NCBI GenBank assembly: GCA_028691965.1
Contig: JAQUYE010000001.1
Location: forward strand, 1-64,000
Length of the DNA: 64,000 nucleotides
Reading direction: 5' to 3'
DNA from: Paludibacter sp.
GTDB lineage: Bacteria > Bacteroidota > Bacteroidia > Bacteroidales > Paludibacteraceae
Part shown: piece by piece, positions 50,232 through 59,150 of the stretch
Numbering within the stretch: the first letter of the stretch is position 1
How the letters are laid out: each line of letters begins with the position of its first letter
The notes under the pieces: model-generated
Told to the model about the DNA's origin: nothing
Database searches by the model: none
What the model saw: the letters and a program-made list of their open reading frames with translations, nothing else
Made by a program: the position numbers and the translations under genes

Positions 50232-50409
50232 TTGTCCGGCATATGTCATATGATAGACCCGCACATGTCATATGACGATTCCGCACATGTCATATGATGA
50301 TTCCGCATATGTCATATGATGATTCCGCACATGACATATGATGATCTCGCACATGACATATGATGATTCCGCACATGACATATGACGATCATGTACATGA
50401 CATAAGATA
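50232..50409. repeat. Tandem array, 8 units of 22 bp with near-palindromic core CAyATGWCATATG
   Basis: [T/A]CATATGA occurs at 50246, 50268, 50290, 50312, 50334, 50356 and 50378, with a degenerate copy at 50400; exact 22-bp period. Confidence 0.95.
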
Positions 50410-50476
50410 TTCAGTTACGTTTGGTGTGGTGACTGAGAAAACTAAGTCAGCCTGACAAAAAGGTCTAAGCTTTTGC

Positions 50477-50881
50477 TTAGATTGAGTAGAGGGGGTAGGC
50501 TTTAAAATTACTAAAGTGTTTGCAGCAGTACGTAGTGAGTTCATGGACTGCTACAGCGGTCATGGATACATGATGGGTTCTTTTAACTGTAAAAATAGAG
50601 AAGACCGACTTTATGGTAAATGTTAAAATATTATTTAACAAACCGGATTGAACGCATGTAAACTGTGCAACTCCTATGTATGCAACGAATTGATAAACCA
50701 GTATTGGTAGAGTCATACGACGAACAACCGGCATCGGTTGTGTCCTGGTTTGACATTTGTTACCCGATACCAGTGGTACCACACTAATAAGAACAGTTAA
50801 GAGGAGGAGTGTTATCATGGGGGCAAATATAGCGCATCTAATCAGCTGGAAATTGCATATTTGTGTGCAATAATTGCACAT
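50477..50881 (-). CDS. Doubtful small hypothetical ORF
   Basis: Only sizeable ORF in a 950-bp gap; hydrophobic MITLLLLTVLISVVPLVSG segment but no recognisable family. Confidence 0.2.
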   Translation of the reverse strand: MCNYCTQICNFQLIRCAIFAPMITLLLLTVLISVVPLVSGNKCQTRTQPMPVVRRMTLPILVYQFVAYIGVAQFTCVQSGLLNNILTFTIKSVFSIFTVKRTHHVSMTAVAVHELTTYCCKHFSNFKAYPLYSI

Positions 50882-50954
50882 TTGTGGGTTTTTCAGGCTT
50901 CAGGGGTGAGCTATTTAAAGAGTGTCCGGAAAGGTAGAGCGATTTTAATTGTTT

Positions 50955-53900
50955 CTATTGCTGTTTATAAATTCTGAAATCACTGATTTCTGCACTTCGT
51001 GATCCCATCAGGCGAATGCCGATGCGACCTGTCGACAGGCTTTTAATTTCGGGCGAAGTCCAGTGGTACAGTTGTGTTCTGTTTGCCGTTTTCACTTCCA
51101 TCCAGATGGTATCCTCCTTTCGGATTAGCGTTAAGTGATGGCGCACTCCGGGTTCGAAGAAGCCGGTATTCAGGTATTCGGGTTGCAGGTCAGTGCCTGC
51201 GAGTCCTTTTCCTGTGCCCGGCTGGTACCTGCGGGCACGGATATAATCGGCATCCGGTTGGTGATTATCGTTTTCGAAGGCGGCAAAACTTACATGAAAA
51301 AGGTTCATGTTATTGAAGTACTGTTTCATAGCGGGAATCTCCCGGAGTGAATTCCACCGGCTGATGTCCGTTTCGTAGGGTGTCACTCCGCTTCCCTGTG
51401 CAAACAGGTAGAGAATAGTTACGTAGCGGGTGGCATAGTCGCGCCGTATATAATCGAACTCGATTTTAAGATCACCGCTGTATTCATTGACCGACCATAG
51501 CACCGAATGATCCGCATCGCTGGCGGGTGTGGGTCCTGCATCGAACAACAGACGGTTGCGGTTGGTAGTGAGCTTCAGTTTTTTCCCGTCGCTGAACCAG
51601 TTCTTCGTAGTTCTGAACCTGTCACGGAAGATAAGCTTACTAAAGTCCTGCTTCAGTTCGCCGAATGTTTTCTTCTGTTGCTGCAAACTACTGTCGGGTA
51701 GAAAGTTTCCGATTAGCTCCGGTAAAATAATGGCATTCAGTCCCCATTGCGACGTACTGTTAGTGCTCACCCACGGATTTTCATGCAGCAGTGTATGTAC
51801 TACAGGAGGTTGTACCGGAACCGCTCCGTAGATGGAAGGAAAGGCAGTGCGTGGCCGGAAGCGCGGATACAGGAACTCGCTCCAGGCGCGGGCAGCCAGT
51901 GCGGAGTCGTTGAGCGCAGCGGCAGCGTAGGCGGTCATTCGCGGGTTCAGGAAGTTGATATCACCCAGCTTACGATTGGCAGTAGTACGTTGCGGATCAT
52001 CGGCAGGCATGCTGTAGTACTTGCCGTACTCTACGAGGCTTTTCGTGAATACCGGATGGTCGATCATATCCTTAAGTTCGGTAAGGAGCTCAAAGCCACC
52101 CATGATGGTTGCCAGATGATTCTTGTTGGTGACTCCCTCTTTGCCATCGTACCACAGTTTGCCGGTTGCCGGGTCGTAACTTAAACCATTCGGACCGGTG
52201 AATAGTCCGTCGGGCAACGCTGCCAACCCGTTTAATCCGGTAATTAGTTTATCACGGTAGACTGTGTTCCCCGTGCGTTCCCACTCAGTCATCCAGTTGC
52301 CTGCCAATGCCAGCCAGTCGGGCCCCCAGCGTAGGCGTGTCGGACCGCCATAAGGGAATTTTTCTTTAGGTTGGGCAATTCGCAGCGGTTCAAACTCCAT
52401 CATCGCCTTTTCAACGTCGAGGGCTTCGCGCATCAGGTCACCGCTTCGTTCGTCGGTAGTCAGGTAGTAGTAAAAGCGCTTCCACGATGCCTGTCCGATG
52501 CGTGCTTCTTTAGCACCGCATCCCCAGTGCGATACATTGTGGCGGGTACCGAGTCCTTTCATTGGTCCGATATGATAGGCGTCCACTTCGCCCGTATGCC
52601 GGGTCATGGCCTCTGCCATCCGGAAGATATCCGCCCTGCCGGTTCGCAGAAACGAATACCACAGCCAGTTGTTGGGTGCCAGTTCGGTATTGGCCCAGGC
52701 ATAGCCTCCTATATCATACTTCCAGCTATGGCGCGAAGGATCGTAGCTATGCATTACATCTCCGTAATTCCAGAATCCGTACCACTGATGTTCTTCTATG
52801 GCACGCTGGTAAAAATGAAATGCACTGTCGAGCTGGGCTTCCATCCACCGGCGGGTAGGGTTGGTGTAGTCGGGCAGGCTCCAGGTGCCGAAAGCCCTGA
52901 CACGGTGCAGGTAGGCAGGTACCGGCATCAGGCGACTAACAGCTGTTGTGTGTGCAGCCATGCCGGTAAGTTGAGCCGAAGAAGGGAGCGTATCACCGAT
53001 GAAAAGGGTAAGTTCATGTGTTCTACCCACTCCATAAGGCGTGCTTAGTCCCGGTTGAACATCTTCGTAGGTAGCGTCGAGGTCGTGGGCAATGGTATCG
53101 TAATGCCTCAGGTCCATGGGTTCGGCATCGGGCGACCAGAACCAGCTGCGGACGATGGCTTGGGAACCGCGGGCTTCCATGATTTCCATGGAAGCAGGGA
53201 AGGATTGCCAGAAGTCCTTCATCGCCAGCAGTACAGAGCCGGATACATCGCCTGCCAGAACCGCTCCGTTGGATCGGCTGCCGGTAGTAGCCTGTAACCA
53301 CGAACTACGGGATTGCGTTTGTTTTTGGATCGTATAGCCCCCGGGATGCAATTGCGTTAGTTTATAGTTATTCCACGAAGGCAGGTGTTGTACCCAGGTA
53401 AACGCCGGTTGCTCGTCGGGCGTAATAGCCGGTATGGCAGTCCCGGTAGCCTGTTCCATGGCTACATTTCCCACACCCTTTAATCGCAGCGGGTAGCGGG
53501 TAACCAGGGGCTGCACGGCCTCTCTCCAGATTCCACCCTCAGCAGTAGTAAAACCCACATGCCTGTTGTACAAAGCTTCACGGAAAGGGACGGCAAACTC
53601 AACACCCATACTTCCTATAAAATCAGTTTCCTGATCGCCGTCGTACACAAACGAATGTGTCATCTGCACAGTGCTGATTCCCTGGTAGAAGTACAACCGA
53701 AGAGTAAACGGAAACAGCGATCGTTTGGCATCAGGAGAACGGTACTGCCCGTTCAACCGTATAACAGCCCGTACCGGTCCCGATTGTTCGACGGTGAGTT
53801 GTTCGATAGTACCCGTGAGCGGCAGTTCCCGTAAGCGACGCAGCGATCCGCTTTCCGGGTTTCCGGTATACAGCGATGCGATCAGCTTTCCTGAGCGGAG

Positions 53901-54335
53901 TAGTTCCTTACCACCGATACCTGCCGTTTCGAGAAAGGTAGTACCGCTGTTATTTAGACGGTATTCCACGTTGGAATGGGATATAATCGTCTGATTACCT
54001 GTAGTGCGTACCGACAGCGACGCTCCTGCAAGCGGTGTGTCGCTTGCCTCAAGAAGTAGCGGAGTACCCTGAAGACCGGAGGCTGCAAAGCCCATCCATT
54101 TTACCGATCCATCCGGCCAGAAGGCCAGCGGCCAGGATTGAACGGGATGTTGCACCTTGGCAGCCGTTGTTACCACGAAGTGTTGATCTTTCGCCACTTT
54201 CCCTTTTTCGAAAGGGACACCCCAGCTGGTGCCGGCGGGCAGAGAAGGGGCATCGCCTACCCAATGCAACTGAACGGTTTGGGCCAGGGCGGTAAAGCCA
54301 ATTGAAAGACTCAGGATCAGCAGATAGTTGCGCAT
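50955..54335 (-). CDS. PcRGLX/PL26-like exo-rhamnogalacturonan lyase family protein
   Basis: Signal peptide; VQLHWVGDAPSLPAGTSWGVPFEKGKVAKDQHFVV...WPLAFWPDGSVKWMGFAA; NYGDVMHSYDPSRHSWKYDIGGYAWANTELAPNNWLWYSFLRTGR; RHNVSHWGCGAKEARIGQASWKRFYYYLTTDERSGD. Confidence 0.78.
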   Translation of the reverse strand: MRNYLLILSLSIGFTALAQTVQLHWVGDAPSLPAGTSWGVPFEKGKVAKDQHFVVTTAAKVQHPVQSWPLAFWPDGSVKWMGFAASGLQGTPLLLEASDTPLAGASLSVRTTGNQTIISHSNVEYRLNNSGTTFLETAGIGGKELLRSGKLIASLYTGNPESGSLRRLRELPLTGTIEQLTVEQSGPVRAVIRLNGQYRSPDAKRSLFPFTLRLYFYQGISTVQMTHSFVYDGDQETDFIGSMGVEFAVPFREALYNRHVGFTTAEGGIWREAVQPLVTRYPLRLKGVGNVAMEQATGTAIPAITPDEQPAFTWVQHLPSWNNYKLTQLHPGGYTIQKQTQSRSSWLQATTGSRSNGAVLAGDVSGSVLLAMKDFWQSFPASMEIMEARGSQAIVRSWFWSPDAEPMDLRHYDTIAHDLDATYEDVQPGLSTPYGVGRTHELTLFIGDTLPSSAQLTGMAAHTTAVSRLMPVPAYLHRVRAFGTWSLPDYTNPTRRWMEAQLDSAFHFYQRAIEEHQWYGFWNYGDVMHSYDPSRHSWKYDIGGYAWANTELAPNNWLWYSFLRTGRADIFRMAEAMTRHTGEVDAYHIGPMKGLGTRHNVSHWGCGAKEARIGQASWKRFYYYLTTDERSGDLMREALDVEKAMMEFEPLRIAQPKEKFPYGGPTRLRWGPDWLALAGNWMTEWERTGNTVYRDKLITGLNGLAALPDGLFTGPNGLSYDPATGKLWYDGKEGVTNKNHLATIMGGFELLTELKDMIDHPVFTKSLVEYGKYYSMPADDPQRTTANRKLGDINFLNPRMTAYAAAALNDSALAARAWSEFLYPRFRPRTAFPSIYGAVPVQPPVVHTLLHENPWVSTNSTSQWGLNAIILPELIGNFLPDSSLQQQKKTFGELKQDFSKLIFRDRFRTTKNWFSDGKKLKLTTNRNRLLFDAGPTPASDADHSVLWSVNEYSGDLKIEFDYIRRDYATRYVTILYLFAQGSGVTPYETDISRWNSLREIPAMKQYFNNMNLFHVSFAAFENDNHQPDADYIRARRYQPGTGKGLAGTDLQPEYLNTGFFEPGVRHHLTLIRKEDTIWMEVKTANRTQLYHWTSPEIKSLSTGRIGIRLMGSRSAEISDFRIYKQQ

Positions 54336-54339
54336 GGTG

Positions 54340-57300
54340 TTAGTATTTAACGATAGGCTTTGTAAACGAATAATCCTTGTGTTGAATTTTCACAAGATAG
54401 CTACCTGCAGGTAAATGACCGGTTTGTACGACGATAGTCTGCACATCCCTGTAATCGCCGGTGATTACCTGCGCACCGGTAACTGTATATACACTCACCT
54501 GAACTGAGCTGGTTGGCTGATTCAGTTGCAGGGTAAACTGATCCTGCACCGGGTTGGGATACAGTTGCAGGAGGTCGGAAATCGAAGGCAGACCGGTGGC
54601 GGGTACAACGCGGAGAACACCCTCCGATTCGAAGGTCGACAGATCCCATTCCAGTCCGGAGCCCGGTACAGCAGGACGAATTTCGGAAGGAATTCCTTTC
54701 ACCGGGCCATCAATCAGTTTAAACTGACTACCGGCAACCAGCGCAGTGGTTTCGTCGGTGTTAATCTGAAGAATACCCTGCATCACTAACGAGTCGCCCA
54801 TTGCCAGCTGATCATGAGTGTCAGTTGCGATATCCATCACCAGGAACGATCCCGGCATTAGCTGCGTACGTTTGTTAAGGGTGAGTTTGCCGATTTCTCC
54901 GCCCGGAGCTAACTCCCCGCCGGCTTCGATGGTTACCTCGCTGTCGAGTCGGCCTGTGCCGCCCAGACTTGCATCGGAAAGTACGGTCACTGCTCCGCTA
55001 CCCGTTCCACTTCCTGTATTGTTCATGATCATGAGCTTCCCTTCGGCCACTACGGTAGTTCCGCTGTAGGTATTTGCATTGGTAAGCGTCAGTATTCCGG
55101 TTCCTGTTTTTCGGATGGCGGCTTTTGCGCCGCTACCGCTGTATTGCTTGTCGCTTATTAACCCGAAGAAGGTGGAGTTATTATTGCGAGCACCTATTTC
55201 CCAGGTTATTGTACAGATTCCGGTACCACCGGCACCCAGTTCCGACCGTGTAAATCCGGCCAGTTCGCCGATGGGTATGGTTACGTTGGAAGTAACCGGA
55301 TACATCATGGTCACATTATTGTACAGGTTTATTTTGGCACCTTCGTATCCGTTGGCGTTATACACTACGAAATAACCTCCGTCGGCATCGGTGGTTACGT
55401 TGATGGTTCCCCTGAATCTGGATACGTTAGCCGAAAGGATGTTGGCAGTAAAAGGAGTGAAATAACTTAAGGTACCCTCGCCGGTTATCGAACCTGAAAT
55501 CATCGAACGTCCGTCGACTATCAACGTTCCACTGGCTCCGGCCGGTATTTTAAGGTTCCAGTTGCTGGTGTTCGAACTTGCGGTGCTGTTGTACATGGCA
55601 ATAGTACCTCCCATCAGGGTAATGGTATCGCCCGAACCAAATCCGGATATATTGGCAATATCGGAAGTTAAACCGATAGTACCTCCCAGGATGGTGGTAC
55701 CACCCGAGTACGAGTTGGCTCCTGCGAAGGCAATACGACCGGCCCCTTCCTTGGTTAGTCGTCCCGGCCCTGAAATCTGGCCGGTAGTTAATACTGTTGA
55801 GCTACTACCCACACTGAGGCTTCCTCCCTTTTCACCGAGACTAATCGCGCGATCGGTGGTGGTAGTGGCACCGGTATAATGCAGCTTTCCACCGTTGAGC
55901 CGGATGTTGGAAGAAGTCCGTGAAGCAGCTCCGATAGGAGAGCTGACACCTCCGTTGGGAAACTTGTTAAAGTCGATACTTCCGCCTTCAACCAGCAGCG
56001 GGCCGGTAAAGCTGTTGGTAGTCGAGATGGTCATTCGTCCGTTACCCTTTTTGGTAATACCTCCTGTTCCGCCAATCGATCCGCTGCCGGAGAAGAAGAA
56101 GTTGTTTTCGGCATCGACGAAGATATGAGCCGGGTTCACGTTGTCGCTCACCAGTATTGATCGTTCGCTGGTTTCATCGCTGAACAGCACAGAGTCGTTG
56201 CCATTAAACACCCTTGTTTCGTCCGAGAATTTCCAGTTAGAAGTGCTGCCATTATCCCAGCGGTTATCAACAGCACCTGTCCAGGTAAGAATGGCCGGAG
56301 CTGACACCTTTAGCCATACACTGTTGTTTTCATATACCAGACTGTAGCTCAGGTAGGAAGGAACGCCGGTAATAGCTATTTTTGATAGTTCGCCGTTCAC
56401 TGTACCATTGCATACAAGCAGGGCATAATTGCCCGGTACAAGCGGTTCGTCGGTAGCACGAATTTCAAATTCGGTTGCTTCGCTGAAGGTCCAGTCGGAG
56501 CCTATAAGGAGGATATCACCGGCAAGAACCTTATCCTCCGATACAGTAATATCAAACACATACTTCACCTTTCCGGTACTTACCAGTTGGTCGTTAAAGC
56601 GCATGCTCCCTGTTTCGCCGATGGAGGCTCCGGGTTCAAGCACCGACAGATTACCAGCATGAACGGTATTCCCGAAGGTACCGTTTCCTGCCAGTGTTGA
56701 GAAGGAGTACAGGTACACTTTACTGTTGGTAAGTTCGCCATTATTCACCAGCATCCCGTTCCACACCGAACTACTTCCGGTGAACGAATGTGCCTGTCGG
56801 ATGAAAAGCGTACCGCTACCTGTCTTTTTCAAGGCGGTAGGGCCTGTAATGGTACCGCTCCCTTTCCAGTCGACCGAATAGGAGCTGTTTACAAGGATAT
56901 CCGACGGACTAAGTGTTCCGTTGAGTGTTAACTCGCTGTTTTCTCCGACGGTGAAATCGAATACTACAGCATCATTCTGCTGAAAACTGCCGGCCTGGTT
57001 GGTTTTGTCGGTCCATGCAGCAGTAGTACCTACATCCCACACTCCGCCCTTGTTCCATCGTTTAGCACCGATATATACAGGAGATGCCGGAGGGGTATCC
57101 ATATCACTTCCCATATAAAAACCTAAATGGGGAGGCTGATTGTAGGCCGTGTTTTGCCAGGCAATAGCTGCCCGGTAAACCGGGTCGTGCATCAGGGTAT
57201 ACTGTCGTACATTCGTTGGGATGGTGGTAGTATACACCCGTAAAGCTTTATTATCGGCTGTACGGAAAACCACCTCTTCGCGCCAGTCGCCCAGCAAGTC

Positions 57301-58884
57301 GGCCACCAGTCCGGGCGTTGATTTAGTGCCATTGTTGGAAGCACACTGATTAGCCGAAAGCAGAACACCATTTGGGTATTTTGTGATGGTAGTGCCATCC
57401 AGTAATTCATCCTCAGCGTCGCCATCCCAATAAATACGGAAATTAATAGAAGGGCGGGTAGCCGACACCTGCATGCCTGCTGCATTCCTGATTCCACCGG
57501 TTGCGCCGCTCCACATCTCGAAACTTCTGTTTCCTGCCACCAGATTAGCAGCCATCCCCCGTCCGTTGTCGGTTCCTGTATAGGTTCCCCAAATAATTTC
57601 GCCGGTACGGGCATCGTGCATTTCTTCGCCGTAGGCAGCCGTTTTGGATTCATGAACGGTCCATAGTTCCAATCCTTTCCGTTGCGGGTCAAGGTCGCTT
57701 AAATGCATGGCATCCCCATGTCCCAGTCCGGTACGATACATTAATTTGCCATCGTGGTCGACAGCACCGGCACCCCAAATTATTTCATCAAAGCCATCAT
57801 CGTCGACATCGCCTATACTCATGTTATGATTACCCTGACCGTATAAGCCTGAACCGGAGTTATTTCCGGAGTCGTAGGTCCAAACAGGAGTAAGAGCGCC
57901 ATTGCGGAAGTTCCAGGCAGCAATAACAGCACGGGTATAATACCCGCGGGCCATAATAATACTCGGCAGAACTCCGTCGAGCCAGGCAGTGCCGGCCAGA
58001 AACCGATCCACCCTGTTGCCATAATTATCGCCCCATGAAGATACGTTACCGCGGGCAGGGTTGTAGTTGGCCGTAGCCAGTTCCTCGCCGGTAAGTCCGC
58101 TGAACACAGTAAGGTATTCGGGTCCCGATAAAACATATCCTCCCGAGTTACGGTAGTCGGCCGAGTGACTTGCGGTAGCGGCAGGGCCTTTACGAATAAA
58201 TGCGCCGGTACCGTCTTTAGTTCCCGGAGCTGTCTTGCACACAATTTCCGCTTTCCCGTCGCCATCGTAGTCGGCCACCTGAAACTGAGTATAGTGAGCG
58301 CCGGCCCTTATATTTTTTCCAAGGTCGATACGAAACAGGAAAGTACCATCCAGTTTGTATCCGTCGATATACACATTGCCTGTATGCCCGCTATGAGCAT
58401 TGTCCTTCGCATTGGAGGGATCCCATTTAACAACGATGTCCAGGTTTCCGTCGCCATCAAGATCGCCCGTGCTGCAGTCGTTCGGACTGAAATAGCAACT
58501 GCTGCCGTCGGGCATCTGAATAGTGTTCGGTACATTCATCGGGATGTCGAAATAGGGGGAAGTCAGCACCGCTGCCGAATAAGCCTCACCGGTTTCGGTA
58601 CCATTAACGAGTGTTTTTACTGTATATTCAGTTGCAGAACTTGCCTGGTCGGTATAATTTGTAGCACCGGTCAGAGCTGTTTCGGTGATCTTAACCCCGT
58701 CGCGGTATAAATGGAAAGCGGTCTGTTCCGGATCAGAACCCAGCAAGCGCCACGAAAGAAAAACCTTGTCGGATGAAACCCTAACGGCTACCAGTCCGCG
58801 CGACAGATTTTCCATTATTCGTTGAGAGGATGCAAAGCAACTGATCAATAAAGCCAGCTGTACTACAATAATTCGTGTCTTCAT
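54340..58884 (-). CDS. PL11-like rhamnogalacturonan lyase fused to autotransporter-associated beta-strand repeats and a T9SS sorting domain
   Basis: MKTRIIVVQLALLISCFASSQRIMENLSRGLVAVRVSSDKVFLSWRLLGSDPEQTAFHLYRDG; PL11-type body to HLGFYMGSDMD; four (G)xxxKxGxGxLxL...N(S/T)(Y/F)(S/T)G repeats; C-terminal LYPNPVQDQFTL...GSYLVKIQHKDYSFTKPIVKY. Confidence 0.9.
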   Translation of the reverse strand: MKTRIIVVQLALLISCFASSQRIMENLSRGLVAVRVSSDKVFLSWRLLGSDPEQTAFHLYRDGVKITETALTGATNYTDQASSATEYTVKTLVNGTETGEAYSAAVLTSPYFDIPMNVPNTIQMPDGSSCYFSPNDCSTGDLDGDGNLDIVVKWDPSNAKDNAHSGHTGNVYIDGYKLDGTFLFRIDLGKNIRAGAHYTQFQVADYDGDGKAEIVCKTAPGTKDGTGAFIRKGPAATASHSADYRNSGGYVLSGPEYLTVFSGLTGEELATANYNPARGNVSSWGDNYGNRVDRFLAGTAWLDGVLPSIIMARGYYTRAVIAAWNFRNGALTPVWTYDSGNNSGSGLYGQGNHNMSIGDVDDDGFDEIIWGAGAVDHDGKLMYRTGLGHGDAMHLSDLDPQRKGLELWTVHESKTAAYGEEMHDARTGEIIWGTYTGTDNGRGMAANLVAGNRSFEMWSGATGGIRNAAGMQVSATRPSINFRIYWDGDAEDELLDGTTITKYPNGVLLSANQCASNNGTKSTPGLVADLLGDWREEVVFRTADNKALRVYTTTIPTNVRQYTLMHDPVYRAAIAWQNTAYNQPPHLGFYMGSDMDTPPASPVYIGAKRWNKGGVWDVGTTAAWTDKTNQAGSFQQNDAVVFDFTVGENSELTLNGTLSPSDILVNSSYSVDWKGSGTITGPTALKKTGSGTLFIRQAHSFTGSSSVWNGMLVNNGELTNSKVYLYSFSTLAGNGTFGNTVHAGNLSVLEPGASIGETGSMRFNDQLVSTGKVKYVFDITVSEDKVLAGDILLIGSDWTFSEATEFEIRATDEPLVPGNYALLVCNGTVNGELSKIAITGVPSYLSYSLVYENNSVWLKVSAPAILTWTGAVDNRWDNGSTSNWKFSDETRVFNGNDSVLFSDETSERSILVSDNVNPAHIFVDAENNFFFSGSGSIGGTGGITKKGNGRMTISTTNSFTGPLLVEGGSIDFNKFPNGGVSSPIGAASRTSSNIRLNGGKLHYTGATTTTDRAISLGEKGGSLSVGSSSTVLTTGQISGPGRLTKEGAGRIAFAGANSYSGGTTILGGTIGLTSDIANISGFGSGDTITLMGGTIAMYNSTASSNTSNWNLKIPAGASGTLIVDGRSMISGSITGEGTLSYFTPFTANILSANVSRFRGTINVTTDADGGYFVVYNANGYEGAKINLYNNVTMMYPVTSNVTIPIGELAGFTRSELGAGGTGICTITWEIGARNNNSTFFGLISDKQYSGSGAKAAIRKTGTGILTLTNANTYSGTTVVAEGKLMIMNNTGSGTGSGAVTVLSDASLGGTGRLDSEVTIEAGGELAPGGEIGKLTLNKRTQLMPGSFLVMDIATDTHDQLAMGDSLVMQGILQINTDETTALVAGSQFKLIDGPVKGIPSEIRPAVPGSGLEWDLSTFESEGVLRVVPATGLPSISDLLQLYPNPVQDQFTLQLNQPTSSVQVSVYTVTGAQVITGDYRDVQTIVVQTGHLPAGSYLVKIQHKDYSFTKPIVKY

Positions 58885-58982
58885 GAATGCAATATTAATT
58901 AGATTTACAAAATAACCTTTTTCTTTCATAGTATACAATAGACAGATGTCCAATTTGTGGGGACGAGCGTTCACAATTGATA

Positions 58983-59010
58983 GTTAACTATTTGCATTTT
59001 TTGAGTTAAC
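58983..59010. promoter_or_regulatory. Direct repeat GTTAAC-N16-GTTAAC between divergent PL11 and FAS1/SusC genes, candidate HTCS site
   Basis: GTTAACTATTTGCA and GTTAACAAGTGCA, 22 bp centre to centre. Confidence 0.4.
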
Positions 59011-59052
59011 AAGTGCAATGGATATATTTCCATATATATGTACAATAAGACT

Positions 59053-59082
59053 GTTGCATAATTAAGATACCTTGTATATTTG
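59053..59082 (+). promoter_or_regulatory. Promoter (GTTG-N18-TATATTTG) for FAS1-SusC operon
   Basis: Exact -7 TAnnTTTG at 59075-59082. Confidence 0.5.
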
Positions 59083-59150
59083 TAACTCAATTTCAGGAGA
59101 AATCCGGAAGGGTAAAATAACACGTTTACCACCTTAAATTTAGTTATCAC

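Noticed and set aside
50232-50409. Possible CRISPR array
   Set aside because: Contiguous 22-bp near-identical units with no spacers; NdeI-like CATATG cores only.
52371-53048. 225-aa plus-strand ORF antisense to the PL26-like gene
   Set aside because: Composition looks like out-of-frame translation, and the opposite strand encodes a full conserved enzyme.
58165-58710. 181-aa plus-strand ORF antisense to the PL11 gene
   Set aside because: Shadow ORF opposite a conserved catalytic domain.
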